Numbered from the stretch's first letter, positions 33,050 to 41,911 are shown. The stretch: 64,000 bases of DNA from DAOUKH01 sp965261455 (GCA_965261455.1 OZ253453.1:3162001-3226000), one strand, 5' to 3'. The notes: generated by a model from the letters alone, not told the origin. Numbers and translations: made by a program.

Positions 33050-34660
33050 TCAATGCGCCGGCACGCTTCCTTGCATGATCAGGCTCAGAATGTCCTGGCT
33101 CGTGACCGAGCCGAGGAACCGGCCCGACTCCCGCTCCTTCACCGGTATCACCGACAGTGAGTGGTCGGTCATGCGCTCCAGCACGTCGTCGATCATCTCG
33201 TCGGGATGGGCCACAGGCACACGGCGGCGCATCAGGGAGCGAATCTTCGCCTTCGGCCAGGTGCGCTTGGGAAGGAAGCGCAGGCGCGTCAACGACACGA
33301 TGCCCGAAACGGCCCCGTCGTCGATGACCACGTAGTCGTGCTGATGGGGGATGAGCCACCGCTCGGTGAAGCTGAGCACGGAGAGGTCGGAGGCGGGGTA
33401 GCTTCGCGACGTGTCGAGGATGTCGTTGATCGTGATGGTGTCCAGGGCGTAGCGGGCGTAGGAAGGCGTCGCTGCCTCCGGCATGACGGGATGGTCCGAT
33501 GCCCTGGCCCTGTTGACCGCGAAGCTGAGGGCCGGCGGCGTGATCAAGATGAAACCGAACATAATGATCACGAGCAGTGAGAAGATGGCCTGCGAGATTG
33601 CCCCCGTCTCGAAGAGGACGAGCAACAGCGCGATCTCGGCCACCCCTTTTGCCATAAGGCCCATCGCTAAGGGGAAGGGCATATCGAGCCGGGCGGCGAA
33701 GGGCCCGGCGAAGGCGCCGGCGAGCTTGCCCAGCACGGCGACGCTCACGACCGCCGCGATGGTCCACGCCGACAGCTCGGTGAAGGAGAGGTCGACGTGG
33801 AGGCCAGCGGAGGCGAAGAAGAGCGGGACGAAGAGGCCCTCCGTCGTGCTCCGCAGGCCGGGCATGATGTCGAGTCGTACGCGGTGGGGCATGCCCGAGA
33901 GCGCCGCGCCGAAGAGCAGTGCGCCGATGGAGCCGTGGAGCCCGATCTCCTCGGCGGCTACGACCATGAGGAACAGCCCGCCCAAGAGCAGACCGAAGGG
34001 AAGCTGTGGGACGCTGAGGAAGCGCTGGAGGAGGATGATCAAGGGAGGAAGCACCTGCGCCGACAGCACCCACGCGACGACCGCGAAGGCGATGATCTGT
34101 CCCAGCAGGATGGGTAGTTGGCTGATGCCGGGCGGCTCGTCGTGGCCGGCCTCGCTGATGGTGAACCCCACGATGAGCAAGGCGATCAGCTCCGCGATGA
34201 TCACGGTGGTGAATATTTCGAGGCCGAGCGGTTCCTTGAGGTGCCCTTCGTCGGCGAGCACCTTGGCCACGATGCCGAGGCTCGACAGCGCCAAGACGCC
34301 GGAAAGCGCCAGCGCCGAGGTGAAGGGAAGGTCGAGGACGAAGTGGGTGACGCCAAGCGCGGCAAGGAGGGGGACCATCACCGACACCGTCGCGGCGACG
34401 AAGAACCGCCCCCGTATCGTCGCCACGAAGCCCGAGATGTCGACCTCCTCGAGCCCGATAAGGAAGAAAAAGACAAAGACGCCGACGCTGAAGAAGAGGG
34501 CCGACTCCTCGGTCGGCTCGACGACGCCGAGGACGGGGCCGAGGAGGACGCCCGTGGCGGTGTAGGCGATGATCGAGTTCAGGCCGAGGCGGCCAAAGAC
34601 GCCCTCGGCGATCTTGGCGACGACGAGGAGCAGGCCGATGGAGAGGACCGCGTCGATCAT
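33050..34660 (-). CDS. CPA2-type cation:proton antiporter with C-terminal CBS domains
   Basis: A 536-residue membrane protein. Residues 1-385 form about 12-13 helices with KefB/NhaS-like motifs (LNSIIAYTATGVLLGPVLG, FFFLIGLEEVD, ALSSLGIVAKVLADEG, LFFASAGLHVDL, GLMAKGVAEIALLL). The tail (about 400-530) carries a CBS pair (ITINDILDTSRSYPASDLSV, HDYVVIDDGAVSGIVSL, VPVAHPDEMIDDVLERMTDHSLSVIPV). CBS pairs sense adenosine nucleotides, or c-di-AMP in some transporters. It probably exchanges Na+ or K+ for H+. Stand-alone gene. No clear ribosome site is seen before ATG 34660. Confidence 0.9.
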   Translation of the reverse strand: MIDAVLSIGLLLVVAKIAEGVFGRLGLNSIIAYTATGVLLGPVLGVVEPTEESALFFSVGVFVFFFLIGLEEVDISGFVATIRGRFFVAATVSVMVPLLAALGVTHFVLDLPFTSALALSGVLALSSLGIVAKVLADEGHLKEPLGLEIFTTVIIAELIALLIVGFTISEAGHDEPPGISQLPILLGQIIAFAVVAWVLSAQVLPPLIILLQRFLSVPQLPFGLLLGGLFLMVVAAEEIGLHGSIGALLFGAALSGMPHRVRLDIMPGLRSTTEGLFVPLFFASAGLHVDLSFTELSAWTIAAVVSVAVLGKLAGAFAGPFAARLDMPFPLAMGLMAKGVAEIALLLVLFETGAISQAIFSLLVIIMFGFILITPPALSFAVNRARASDHPVMPEAATPSYARYALDTITINDILDTSRSYPASDLSVLSFTERWLIPHQHDYVVIDDGAVSGIVSLTRLRFLPKRTWPKAKIRSLMRRRVPVAHPDEMIDDVLERMTDHSLSVIPVKERESGRFLGSVTSQDILSLIMQGSVPAH

Positions 34661-34691
34661 TCAGTCACGCACCCGCGGCGAATTTGGCCTA

Positions 34692-35062
34692 TTCTAGCGC
34701 CTCCCGGCCTACCGCCCCGGGGCTTCGGCGCGCCCCCTCTCTCAGTCTTCCCAGAGGAGATACTTGTGTAACTGGGGGTTGGCGGCTCCGCGAGGGTGGT
34801 CGGCCCCGCCTCCCCCGGCCCTCACCCCAACCCTCTCCCAGCGGGAGAGGGAGTTAAGACCCCTCGTCCCCGCCCTCTTCTAGCGCGTCCCGGCCTACCG
34901 CCCCCGGCCGCCGGCGCGCCCCCTCTCAGTCTCCCCCAGAGGAGATACTTGTGTAACTGGGGGTTGGCGGCTCCGCGAGGGTGGTCGGCCCCCGCCTCCC
35001 CGCCCTCACCCCAACCCTCTCCCAGCGGGAGAGGGAGTTAAGAGACCCCTCGCCCCTACGGG
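34692..35062. repeat. Tandem 186-bp direct repeat, non-coding
   Basis: Two near-identical units begin at 34692 and 34878 (both TTCTAGCGC/G-TCCCGGCCTACCG). Each contains CAGAGGAGATACTTGTGTAA, a GGGGGTTGGCGGCTCCGCG stretch and a perfect hairpin CCCTCTCCC-AGC-GGGAGAGGG (34831-34851 and 35015-35035). The 437-base gap between the antiporter and BKACE genes has no credible ORF. Partial copies of the unit occur near 29.3 kb and at the IS481-type insertion site. Confidence 0.8.
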
Positions 35063-35097
35063 ATTGGTGCCGTTGCGCGGGTGGGTGGAAGACCGGG

Positions 35098-36009
35098 CTA
35101 GGCCGGTGCGGCGGCCTTCGAGGGTTCGAGGCGCATGATTTGCCGCGCCTCGGCGGGCGTGGCTACGTCGCGGCCCAGGGAGCGCGACGCTTCGGCGACC
35201 CGCCGCACCTGCTCGGGCGTGCTCATCGGCCTGCCTTCGTAGAGGAGGTTGTCGCCGATGCCGGTGCGGATGTGCCCGCCCATCAGAATGGCGGAGTTGT
35301 TGACGACGTGGTGGCTCGCGCCCTGGCTCTGGGTGAACCACTCATAGTCGAGGCCGGCGGGCAGCCAGTCGAGGAATGCCTGTATCGAGCGCGGCTCGGG
35401 CGGCAGGTTATACAGCAGGTCGTCGTTGAAGCCGAACTTCAGGAGCAGCGGCTCTTCGATCAGCCCCATGTCCATGAACGCTTCGAGGTGCCGGATGTGT
35501 CCCAGCTCCCGCATGCCGAACCGGGGCTTGAGCCCGAGCTCCTGCATCTTCCGCAGCGTCTCGATGGTCTCGCCGTGCGTGTTCACGTACATGTGATCGG
35601 GGTTGATGAAGCGCTTCGCCTCGCGGTCGTACTTGCCGCGCAGCATGGCACCGGTGTCCACGTCCATGAAGGGGAGGGCGACGTCGGGATCCTCGGCCAG
35701 GGCGACGACGTGGGCGAACCGGGCGAGGCCGAAGAGCGTGTCGGACTGCGGCGGCCAGGTGGGGTAGCAGATCGCGTCGCTGTGCTCGGCGATCAGTTGG
35801 AAGGTCTCCTTGTAGATGTCGACATCTTGGAAGCGCTGGGCTCCCGTCTTGGGGTCGCGGGCGTGGATGTGAATGATGGAGGCGCCGGCCTCGACGCATT
35901 CGAGGGTATTCTCCATGATTTGGCGCGGCGTCAGCGGCACCGCTGGATAGGCCTCGATGGGGACGACCTCGTTGACCGTGACCTCGATGCAAAGCTTGGG
36001 ATGCGCCAT
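35098..36009 (-). CDS. Beta-keto acid cleavage enzyme (BKACE, DUF849) family
   Basis: A 303-residue TIM-barrel enzyme. It has LCIEVTVNEVVPIEAYPAVPLTPRQIMENTLECVEAGASIIHIHARD with the zinc HxH. It also has the segment MYVNTHGETI, FGMRELGHI and late GGHIRTGIGDNLLYEGRPM with another metal/substrate residue set. BKACE enzymes condense a beta-keto acid with acetyl-CoA and release acetoacetate plus a CoA ester (Kce in lysine fermentation is the type). The product CoA ester fits the CoA-ester theme of the window. GGGAGAG precedes ATG 36009. It lies 17 bases downstream of the amidohydrolase gene, so the pair is probably cotranscribed. Confidence 0.88.
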   Translation of the reverse strand: MAHPKLCIEVTVNEVVPIEAYPAVPLTPRQIMENTLECVEAGASIIHIHARDPKTGAQRFQDVDIYKETFQLIAEHSDAICYPTWPPQSDTLFGLARFAHVVALAEDPDVALPFMDVDTGAMLRGKYDREAKRFINPDHMYVNTHGETIETLRKMQELGLKPRFGMRELGHIRHLEAFMDMGLIEEPLLLKFGFNDDLLYNLPPEPRSIQAFLDWLPAGLDYEWFTQSQGASHHVVNNSAILMGGHIRTGIGDNLLYEGRPMSTPEQVRRVAEASRSLGRDVATPAEARQIMRLEPSKAAAPA

Positions 36010-36026
36010 CGTCTCTCCCCTCGGCC

Positions 36027-37154
36027 CTAGGCCATCAACTTCTCAGGGTCGCCCATGTTGTAGAAACGGATCGCACCCTCGGCCAGGATGCGGCGCTTGG
36101 TCTCGTCGGAGAGCCCGTCCATGCGGCGGATCATATCCGGGGCGCCGGGGAAGCCGTCGGCGTGCGGGTAGTCGGTGGCCCACAGGATTTTGTGGGGGCC
36201 GATGTAGTCGGCGAGGTAGGGGAGGTTGCCTTCGATGGGCTCGAAGGATATCCAGGCCTGCCGGTCGAAGATTTCGCTGGGCTTCTGCGAGATCAGGCCG
36301 TCGTTCCAAGATTCTTGCTCGTAGTGACGGTCCATGCGGTCGAGCCAGCCCGCGATCCAGCCGCCGCCCGACTCCATGAACGCGAAGCGGAGCTTGGGGA
36401 ACCGCTCGCAGATGCCGCACATGAGGAGTCCGGCGCAGGCGGCCATCATCTCCAGGGTATGCGATACGACGTGGGCCACGCCGGGCGTCTTGAAGCGGTC
36501 GGCCCCAAGGCCGGGAACGCCGCCGCCGACGTGGATCGCCATCGACACGTCCATCTCCTGCGCGGCCGCCCAAATCGCGTCGTTCGCGGGGTCGTGGATG
36601 TAGCGTCCGTCGACGGGGTTGGCCCGGATGAAGGCTGCCCCGAACCCGAGTTCGCGGCGGGCGTATTCGAGCTCGGCCACGGCCACGTCGACGGATTGCA
36701 GGGGCAGCATGGCGAGACCGAACAGACGGTCGGGATGGGCGGCGCAGTATTCGGCGAGCCACCGGTTGTAGGCGCGGCAGACCGCCGCGCCGAGGCCGGG
36801 GTCTTGGATGCGGCCGGAGAGGAAGAGTCCGAGGGTGGGGAAGGAGAAGGATGCGTCGACGCCCTCGGCGTCCATGTCCACGATGCGGGCATCGGGATCG
36901 AAGCCGCCGCGACGGCCGCTGGTGTAGGGGAGCGGGCCCTCGGTCCGCGGCGCGCCGTAGCTCCCCGTCCCGCCGAACCCCTGGGGCAGCGACCAGACTG
37001 CCGTCTCGACCCGCAGGTGCTCCGCGCCGCCGTCCTCCGTAGTGAACACCGGCGCACGGTCCCGGTAGGCGGGGTCGATGTACCGCGCCCACAAATCAGG
37101 CGGCTCGAGCACGTGCCCGTCGGAGTCGATCACACGGTAGCTGCGGCTGCTCAT
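36027..37154 (-). CDS. Amidohydrolase 2 family protein (DxDxHVxEP type)
   Basis: A 375-residue TIM-barrel metal hydrolase starting SYRVIDSDGHVLEPPDLWARYIDP. The DSDGHVLEP block replaces the classic HxH and is shared with the proteins at 40697 and 61420. Later ligands are His in AIHVGGGVPG and SHTLEMM and Asp in ILWATDYPHADGFPGAP. Such proteins are decarboxylases or hydrolases of small acids. No ribosome site precedes ATG 37154. A TAGGCT nine bases before it could be a -10 of a leaderless message. Cotranscription with the BKACE gene suggests one catabolic step each. Confidence 0.83.
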   Translation of the reverse strand: MSSRSYRVIDSDGHVLEPPDLWARYIDPAYRDRAPVFTTEDGGAEHLRVETAVWSLPQGFGGTGSYGAPRTEGPLPYTSGRRGGFDPDARIVDMDAEGVDASFSFPTLGLFLSGRIQDPGLGAAVCRAYNRWLAEYCAAHPDRLFGLAMLPLQSVDVAVAELEYARRELGFGAAFIRANPVDGRYIHDPANDAIWAAAQEMDVSMAIHVGGGVPGLGADRFKTPGVAHVVSHTLEMMAACAGLLMCGICERFPKLRFAFMESGGGWIAGWLDRMDRHYEQESWNDGLISQKPSEIFDRQAWISFEPIEGNLPYLADYIGPHKILWATDYPHADGFPGAPDMIRRMDGLSDETKRRILAEGAIRFYNMGDPEKLMA

Positions 37155-37303
37155 GACGCCGCCAGCCTACCCCGCCCGACGCTTGCGGGCAACCGGCGTC
37201 GGCTATCTAGGTGAAACCAAGGCGTAACCTTGGGCAGCAGGCTCCGCGGCGTTGTCCGGCCCCGCCTCCCCCCGCCCCCGCCCTCACCCCAACCCTCTCC
37301 CAG

Positions 37304-38587
37304 TGTATAGACCGGGGACATCATTAACGGGTGTTCGGAGACATGGTTTACACCTGCTGCAGGCAAACGAAGCGGCAGGAGGTGGACCATTCCTTGGCAG
37401 GAGGCATCCGTGGTGTCCTTGAGGTATGAGTTCGTCAGACTCGCTGAGCGGGAGGGAGCGAACATCCGGGAGCTGTGCCGGCGCTTCACGATCTCGCCAC
37501 CCACCGCGTACAAGTGGCTCAGCCGCTACGCACAGGAGGGGGAGGCCGGCCTCGTCGATAGGCCGCGCCGCCCACGCGGCTCACCCCGCCGGACCGCGGC
37601 GGCGCTCGAGCAGGCCGTCCTCGGGATCCGCGAGGAGCATCCCGCCTGGGGAGGCCGCACCATACGCAAGGTCCTGCTCGATAGGGACGGCGGCCCGGTG
37701 CCCAGCCCGAGCACCATCACGGCGATCCTGCGCCGGCACGACCGCATCGCCACTGCCGAACGTGCCCAGCGCGACTGGCAACGGTTCGAGCATCCTCGCC
37801 CCAATGACCTCTGGCAGATGGACTTCAAGGGCCACTTCCCCACCGGCGCCGGCCGGTGCCATCCCTTGACCATCGTCGACGACCACTCGCGCTTCGCCAT
37901 TGGCCTTCAGGCATGCGCCGACGAGCGCACCCGGACGGTGCAGGAACGGCTGCGCACCATCTTCCGTGTCTATGGCCTGCCCGAACGCCTGCTCATGGAC
38001 AACGGCTCCCCTTGGGGCAGCGATGCCGCCCACCCGCGCACCCCCCTCACCGTCTGGCTCCTGCGCCTCGGCATCCGGGTGAGCCACGGGCGCCCGTACC
38101 ATCCGCAGACCCAAGGCAAGGGGGAGCGCTTCCACCGGACGCTGAAGGCCGAGGTGCTGCAAGGCAGGCACTTCGCCGACCTCCCCGCCTGCCAGGAAGC
38201 CTTCGACCGCTGGCGCACTGTCTACAACATGGAGCGCCCGCACCAGGCGTTGGAACTGGCGGTGCCCATCAGCCGCTACGCACCGAGCCCGCGCCGCTTC
38301 CCGGAGACGCTACCGCCAATCACGTACGGGGACGCAGACCTGGTACGGAAGGTGGGGGCTGAGGGGTGGGTGAGCTTCAAGGGCCGGACGTTCAAGGTGG
38401 GCAGAGCACTGCGCGGCTACCCGGTGGCGCTCCGGCCGGCGGCCTCGGACGGTGTCTGGGGCGTGTGGTTCATGACTCACCCTATCGCAGAGGTGGACCT
38501 GCGCAGCCCGGAACCGCTCGTCAGGAGACACCCCCATGTGTAAACCATGTCCCCGCACACCTGTAAACCTTCTCTCCGGTCTTTACA
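37304..38587. mobile_element. IS481-type insertion sequence, intact, with 5-bp target duplication
   Basis: The 1,284-bp element begins TGTATAGACCGG and ends CCGGTCTTTACA, imperfect inverted repeats with TG...CA ends. The direct repeat CCCAG flanks it at 37299-37303 and 38588-38592. Inner inverted copies of ACATGGTTTACA lie near both ends. Removing the element and one CCCAG restores the hairpin repeat CCCTCTCCC-AGC-GGGAGAGGG seen intact at 34.8 and 35.0 kb. One intact transposase gene fills it. Confidence 0.88.
37410..38543 (+). CDS. IS481-family transposase
   Basis: A 377-residue DDE transposase. The N-terminal helix-turn-helix region (REGANIRELCRRFTISPPTAYKWLSRYAQ, 16-44) is followed by the catalytic core, with Asp in WQMDFKGHF, Asp in LLMDNGSPWG and Glu in GKGERFHRTLK, then YNMERPHQALELAVP. 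The frame is unbroken, unlike the transposase at 18.2 kb, so the element may be active. GTG 37410 has AGGAGG upstream. Confidence 0.92.
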   Translation: MVSLRYEFVRLAEREGANIRELCRRFTISPPTAYKWLSRYAQEGEAGLVDRPRRPRGSPRRTAAALEQAVLGIREEHPAWGGRTIRKVLLDRDGGPVPSPSTITAILRRHDRIATAERAQRDWQRFEHPRPNDLWQMDFKGHFPTGAGRCHPLTIVDDHSRFAIGLQACADERTRTVQERLRTIFRVYGLPERLLMDNGSPWGSDAAHPRTPLTVWLLRLGIRVSHGRPYHPQTQGKGERFHRTLKAEVLQGRHFADLPACQEAFDRWRTVYNMERPHQALELAVPISRYAPSPRRFPETLPPITYGDADLVRKVGAEGWVSFKGRTFKVGRALRGYPVALRPAASDGVWGVWFMTHPIAEVDLRSPEPLVRRHPHV

Positions 38588-38615
38588 CCCAGCGGGAGAG
38601 GGGGCAAGGCTGCGG

Positions 38616-39425
38616 TCAAAGCGACTCGCCGCCGTCGACGACGATTACTTGGCCGGTGACGAAGCCGGCGGCGTCGCTTGCCAGGTAGACGGCGAGCGCG
38701 CCAATCTCTCTCGCATCCCCGGTGCGGCGCATCGGGATGCGCTTCAGCATCTGCTCTCGCGCCTTGGGGTCGTCGTGCATCGCCGCCGACGCGGACGTGT
38801 AGAACTGACCGGGCGCGATGGAGTTGACGGTGACGCCGTAGCGCGCCCATTCCTTAGCCATGCTTCGGGTGAACGAAATGAGTCCACCTTTCGCGGCGTC
38901 GTAGGCCGAGTTGAACCGGTTGAGGCGTATGGGTGTAACGGAACTGACGTTGATGACGCGCCCGTTGCGGCGCTCCAGCATTTGTGGGCCCAACGCCCGT
39001 AGCACGTAGAAGGGCCCGGACAGGTTGGTTGCCAGCGTCTTCTCCCACGCCTCGTCGGTGGTCGGCGTGCGAAAGCCGGGAAGTTCGCTTGCCGGGTCGT
39101 AGCCGGGAAGAGGGACCAACGGCTGAAAGAAGGAAGCGGCGGCGTTGTTCACCACGATATCGATGCGTTCGAAGCGTTCGAGTGCCTGCCGCGACATCGC
39201 CTCTACGTCGTTCGGGTCGGAGATATCGGCTTCGATGGCCTCGACGCGGCGTCCCAGCGCCCGCGCCTCCTGCGCCGTCGCTTCGATTTCGCTCCCGGTC
39301 CGGGCGACGGCGACGATGTCGGCGCCGGCTTCCGCAAGCGCGAGGGCGATGGCCTTCCCGATTCCCCTGCCGGCGCCCGTGACCAAGCCAACTTTTCCAT
39401 GCAGGCTGAATGTGGGGCTGGTCAT
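38616..39425 (-). CDS. Short-chain dehydrogenase/reductase
   Basis: A 269-residue classical SDR: cofactor motif TGAGRGIG, NNAAAS, catalytic Ser in NVSSVTPIR, Tyr-x3-Lys in SAYDAAKGG, PGQFYT and a C-terminal VTGQVIVVDGGESL. It probably reduces a ketone or oxidises a secondary alcohol with NAD(P)H. The longer frame to 39479 would overlap the divergent gene, so ATG 39425 is chosen, right before the conserved fold. It lies just downstream of the insertion sequence and is divergent from the nitronate monooxygenase gene (52-base gap). Confidence 0.9.
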   Translation of the reverse strand: MTSPTFSLHGKVGLVTGAGRGIGKAIALALAEAGADIVAVARTGSEIEATAQEARALGRRVEAIEADISDPNDVEAMSRQALERFERIDIVVNNAAASFFQPLVPLPGYDPASELPGFRTPTTDEAWEKTLATNLSGPFYVLRALGPQMLERRNGRVINVSSVTPIRLNRFNSAYDAAKGGLISFTRSMAKEWARYGVTVNSIAPGQFYTSASAAMHDDPKAREQMLKRIPMRRTGDAREIGALAVYLASDAAGFVTGQVIVVDGGESL

Positions 39426-39465
39426 GGCGAAAGACTCCGGTAGCGGGTGCGAATAGGCGCTATGG

Positions 39466-39471
39466 TACACT
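39466..39471 (+). promoter_or_regulatory. Candidate leaderless promoter -10 (TACACT) of the nitronate monooxygenase gene
   Basis: TACACT, CCCGCC, then ATG 39478: the hexamer ends six bases before the start codon, exactly as TATACT-CCCGCT-ATG does for pdxA. A TATGGT overlaps it at 39461-39466. No ribosome site is present. Confidence 0.5.
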
Positions 39472-39477
39472 CCCGCC

Positions 39478-40629
39478 ATGCTCGGTCAACGCGACGCAGA
39501 CAGGCCCATTTTGCGCACGCCTCTCTGCGACCTGCTCGGCGTTGAATACCCCGTTTGTCTTGCCGGTATGGGGTCGCGCGGCCGGGCCACGCCGCCCGCG
39601 CTGGTGGCGGCCGTCTCGAACGCCGGAGGGCTTGGGGTCGCGGGAGGCGCGAACCTTACCCCTGGCGAGATCCGAAGTCGCATCCGGGAGATCAAGGCGC
39701 TCACGGACAAGCCCTTCGCGGTCAACCTGCTTTTCCCCGCGAGTTTGAGTCAGGCGGAGAACTCTAGGTCGCAAATCCGTGACCTCTTGCAACGCGACTA
39801 TCCCCAACACGTCGCGTTCGTGAACAACCTCATGCGGGAGTTAAGCTTGGAAGACGCGCCGGTCGAGCAGGAGAGCGTGCTCGCTACCGGCGACATTCAG
39901 GAGCAGCTCGAAGTCGTGCTAGAGGAGAGAGTCCCCATTCTCTCCGCCGGACTTGGAGACCCTTCGTGGGCGGTCCCGATGGCGAGGGAACAGGGGATGA
40001 AAGTCATCGGGCTGGCGGGCTCGGTCCGGAACGCGATGCGTCAGGTGGAGGCGGGCGTCGACGCCGTGGTGGCGCAAGGGTACGAGGCGGGCGGCCATAC
40101 GGGCCGGATCGCGACGTTGCCCCTGGTCCCGCAGGTCGTGGACGCGGTCGCGCCGACTCCCGTTCTGGCGGCGGGAGGCATCGGCGATGGCCGGGGCCTT
40201 GCCGCCGCGCTTTCTCTCGGTGCCGTGGGAGCCTGGGTCGGCACCGCATTCCTTACCTCGGTCGAAAGCGAGGTCTGGGATGTCCAGAAAGAAGAGATCC
40301 TGGGCGCGCGGTCGGAGGACTTCCCGGTCACCCGGGCGTACACGGGGAAGACGGCGCGCGACTACAAGAACATCGTTATCGATGCCTGGGAGTCGTCCGG
40401 CCTGGAGCCGCTCCCTATGCCCTTGCAGCAGGTGCTGATGGAGGACTTCTCCTCCGCGGCGATGAACTCGGGGCGCTACGACCTAGTCAACAGCCCGGCG
40501 GGCCAGATAGGCGGCATGGCCACCGAGCTGAAGCCGGCAGAGCGCATTCTTCGAGAAATGGTCGAAGGCGCGATTTCCGTCATCGTGGAGCAGCAAGGCT
40601 TCGTTTTTTCGTCGCCGGCCTCGGGCTGA
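39478..40629 (+). CDS. Nitronate monooxygenase (2-nitropropane dioxygenase-like)
   Basis: A 383-residue FMN TIM-barrel protein: RTPLCDLLGVEYPVCLAGMGS, AAVSNAGGLGVAGG, LSAGLGDPSWAVPMAREQGMKVIGLAGSVRNA, the conserved GYEAGGHTGR with catalytic His, VLAAGGIGDGRGLAAALSLGAVGAWVGTAFL. Nitronate monooxygenases detoxify alkyl nitronates. Relatives include enoyl-ACP reductase FabK-like and other FMN enzymes, so the substrate is open. Its start codon is apparently leaderless. It begins the plus-strand stretch that runs to 51.6 kb, though a 67-base gap separates it from the next gene. Confidence 0.87.
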   Translation: MLGQRDADRPILRTPLCDLLGVEYPVCLAGMGSRGRATPPALVAAVSNAGGLGVAGGANLTPGEIRSRIREIKALTDKPFAVNLLFPASLSQAENSRSQIRDLLQRDYPQHVAFVNNLMRELSLEDAPVEQESVLATGDIQEQLEVVLEERVPILSAGLGDPSWAVPMAREQGMKVIGLAGSVRNAMRQVEAGVDAVVAQGYEAGGHTGRIATLPLVPQVVDAVAPTPVLAAGGIGDGRGLAAALSLGAVGAWVGTAFLTSVESEVWDVQKEEILGARSEDFPVTRAYTGKTARDYKNIVIDAWESSGLEPLPMPLQQVLMEDFSSAAMNSGRYDLVNSPAGQIGGMATELKPAERILREMVEGAISVIVEQQGFVFSSPASG

Positions 40630-40652
40630 GACTCCGTTTTTCTTTGCTTGAC

Positions 40653-40684
40653 AACGGTTCCCTGTTCCGTTAAACCTGTATGAT
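40653..40684 (+). promoter_or_regulatory. Possible regulatory region: AACGG-N9-CCGTT and TATGAT
   Basis: An inverted repeat AACGG (40653-40657) / CCGTT (40667-40671) lies just upstream of TATGAT (40679-40684), which is 12 bases before the ATG at 40697. A TTGACA at 40648-40653 is 25 bases from that -10, too far for a standard promoter. Confidence 0.3.
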
Positions 40685-40696
40685 CGAGGTGGCGTG

Positions 40697-41827
40697 ATGG
40701 CGAAGGGCGGCTACAAGGTCATGGACTCGGACATGCACGTGTTCGAGCCTCCCGATTTGTGGCAACGCTATACCGCCCCCGAGTTCCGAGACAGCGCTCC
40801 CCGCTGTATGTCGGACGAACCGCGCGACTTCGCGATGGAGTTCGTGGGCGAGGTAATTCCCGTTCCGTCCCTGCATGAGGACGTGGTCAGCATCGAAGCG
40901 CGCCGCCAGACCGAAGAAAACCAGGCCCGCCAGTACGCCCACGCCATTGATCGCATGTGGGACGCGGAGTCCCAAATCCAGGCGATGGATTCGGAAGGGA
41001 TTGACGTCGCGGCCATGTATCCGAGCAGAGGGCTCATGCCGCTCGCCATCGACGGCCTTGATCCCGCGCTGGGGGCCGCCGTTGCCGCGGCGTACAACGA
41101 CTGGCTCCATGAGTTCTGCCAACGGGACCCCGACCGGATGTTCGGCGTCGCCATGGTGTCCCTCCACGACGTGCCTTCAGCGGTCGAAGAGGCGCGGCGG
41201 GCGGTCCGGGAGTATGGGTTTCGGGGCGTCTTCTTGCGGCCGAACTTTGTTAATAAGCGGCCCTGGCACGACTCCTACTACGATCCGTTCTGGGCCGCGA
41301 TCGAGGAGCTTCAGATAGGGATCGGCTTCCACGAAGGGGGAGCAGTCCCCGCGACGCAGGTGGGTAAAGACCTCGAAAGCGAAGCGCTCCACCATATCGT
41401 TTCCCACCCCCTGGAGATGATGCTGACCGCGGTGAGCTTGATCGGCGGAGGGGTCTTCGAGCGTTTTCCGGGCCTACGCGTCGCGTTTCTGGAGGCAAAC
41501 TGTTCTTGGGTCCCGTGGATGCTCTGGAGAATGAACGACGTGCTGGAGCCTACGACGTGGGCGGGCCTGCAACACCTCGACTTGAAGCTCAAGCCCAGCG
41601 AATACTTCGAGCGCCAGTGCTACGTGTCAATCGAGCCTGATGAAGAGCCGGCGAAGAACGTCTTGGACCTGATCGGCCTGAAGAACATCGTCTTCTCCAC
41701 CGACTATCCTCATCTCGACTCGAAATTCCCCAAGGCCATCGACTATTTCCTTGAACAACCTATAACGCAGGACGAAAAGCGGCGGTTCCTGTGGGACAAC
41801 TGCGCCCGCTTTTATGGTTTTGCCTGA
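40697..41827 (+). CDS. Amidohydrolase 2 family protein (DxDxHVxEP type)
   Basis: A 376-residue protein starting GYKVMDSDMHVFEPPDLWQRYTAP, with the same DSDxHVxEP block as the proteins at 36027 and 61420. Other ligands: His in IGFHEGGAVPA, the HHIVSHPLEMM pair and Asp in IVFSTDYPHLDSKFP. GTG 40694 opens the frame, but ATG 40697 has GAGG seven bases upstream. It probably cleaves an amide or decarboxylates a small acid, and leads the cluster with alcohol dehydrogenase, LLM protein and importer. Confidence 0.85.
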   Translation: MAKGGYKVMDSDMHVFEPPDLWQRYTAPEFRDSAPRCMSDEPRDFAMEFVGEVIPVPSLHEDVVSIEARRQTEENQARQYAHAIDRMWDAESQIQAMDSEGIDVAAMYPSRGLMPLAIDGLDPALGAAVAAAYNDWLHEFCQRDPDRMFGVAMVSLHDVPSAVEEARRAVREYGFRGVFLRPNFVNKRPWHDSYYDPFWAAIEELQIGIGFHEGGAVPATQVGKDLESEALHHIVSHPLEMMLTAVSLIGGGVFERFPGLRVAFLEANCSWVPWMLWRMNDVLEPTTWAGLQHLDLKLKPSEYFERQCYVSIEPDEEPAKNVLDLIGLKNIVFSTDYPHLDSKFPKAIDYFLEQPITQDEKRRFLWDNCARFYGFA

Positions 41828-41848
41828 GCAGTCCCCCGGCTGCCGCTT

Positions 41849-41891
41849 GGATACGGCCCCGCAAGTCTTCCCGGGCGGGGCTACCGCATCC
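41849..41891 (+). promoter_or_regulatory. Intergenic stem-loop
   Basis: GGAT...GCCCCGC (41849-41863) can pair with GCGGGGC...ATCC, ending at 41891, in the 84-base gap after the amidohydrolase gene. There is no U-tract, so attenuation or mRNA protection is more likely than intrinsic termination. Confidence 0.4.
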
Positions 41892-41911
41892 GAATCTAGC
41901 GATTGGAGAGT

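Noticed and set aside
40648..40684. TTGACA and TATGAT as a promoter
   Set aside because: The hexamers are 25 bases apart, too far for a standard housekeeping promoter. Only the -10 and the small inverted repeat were kept as a weak candidate.
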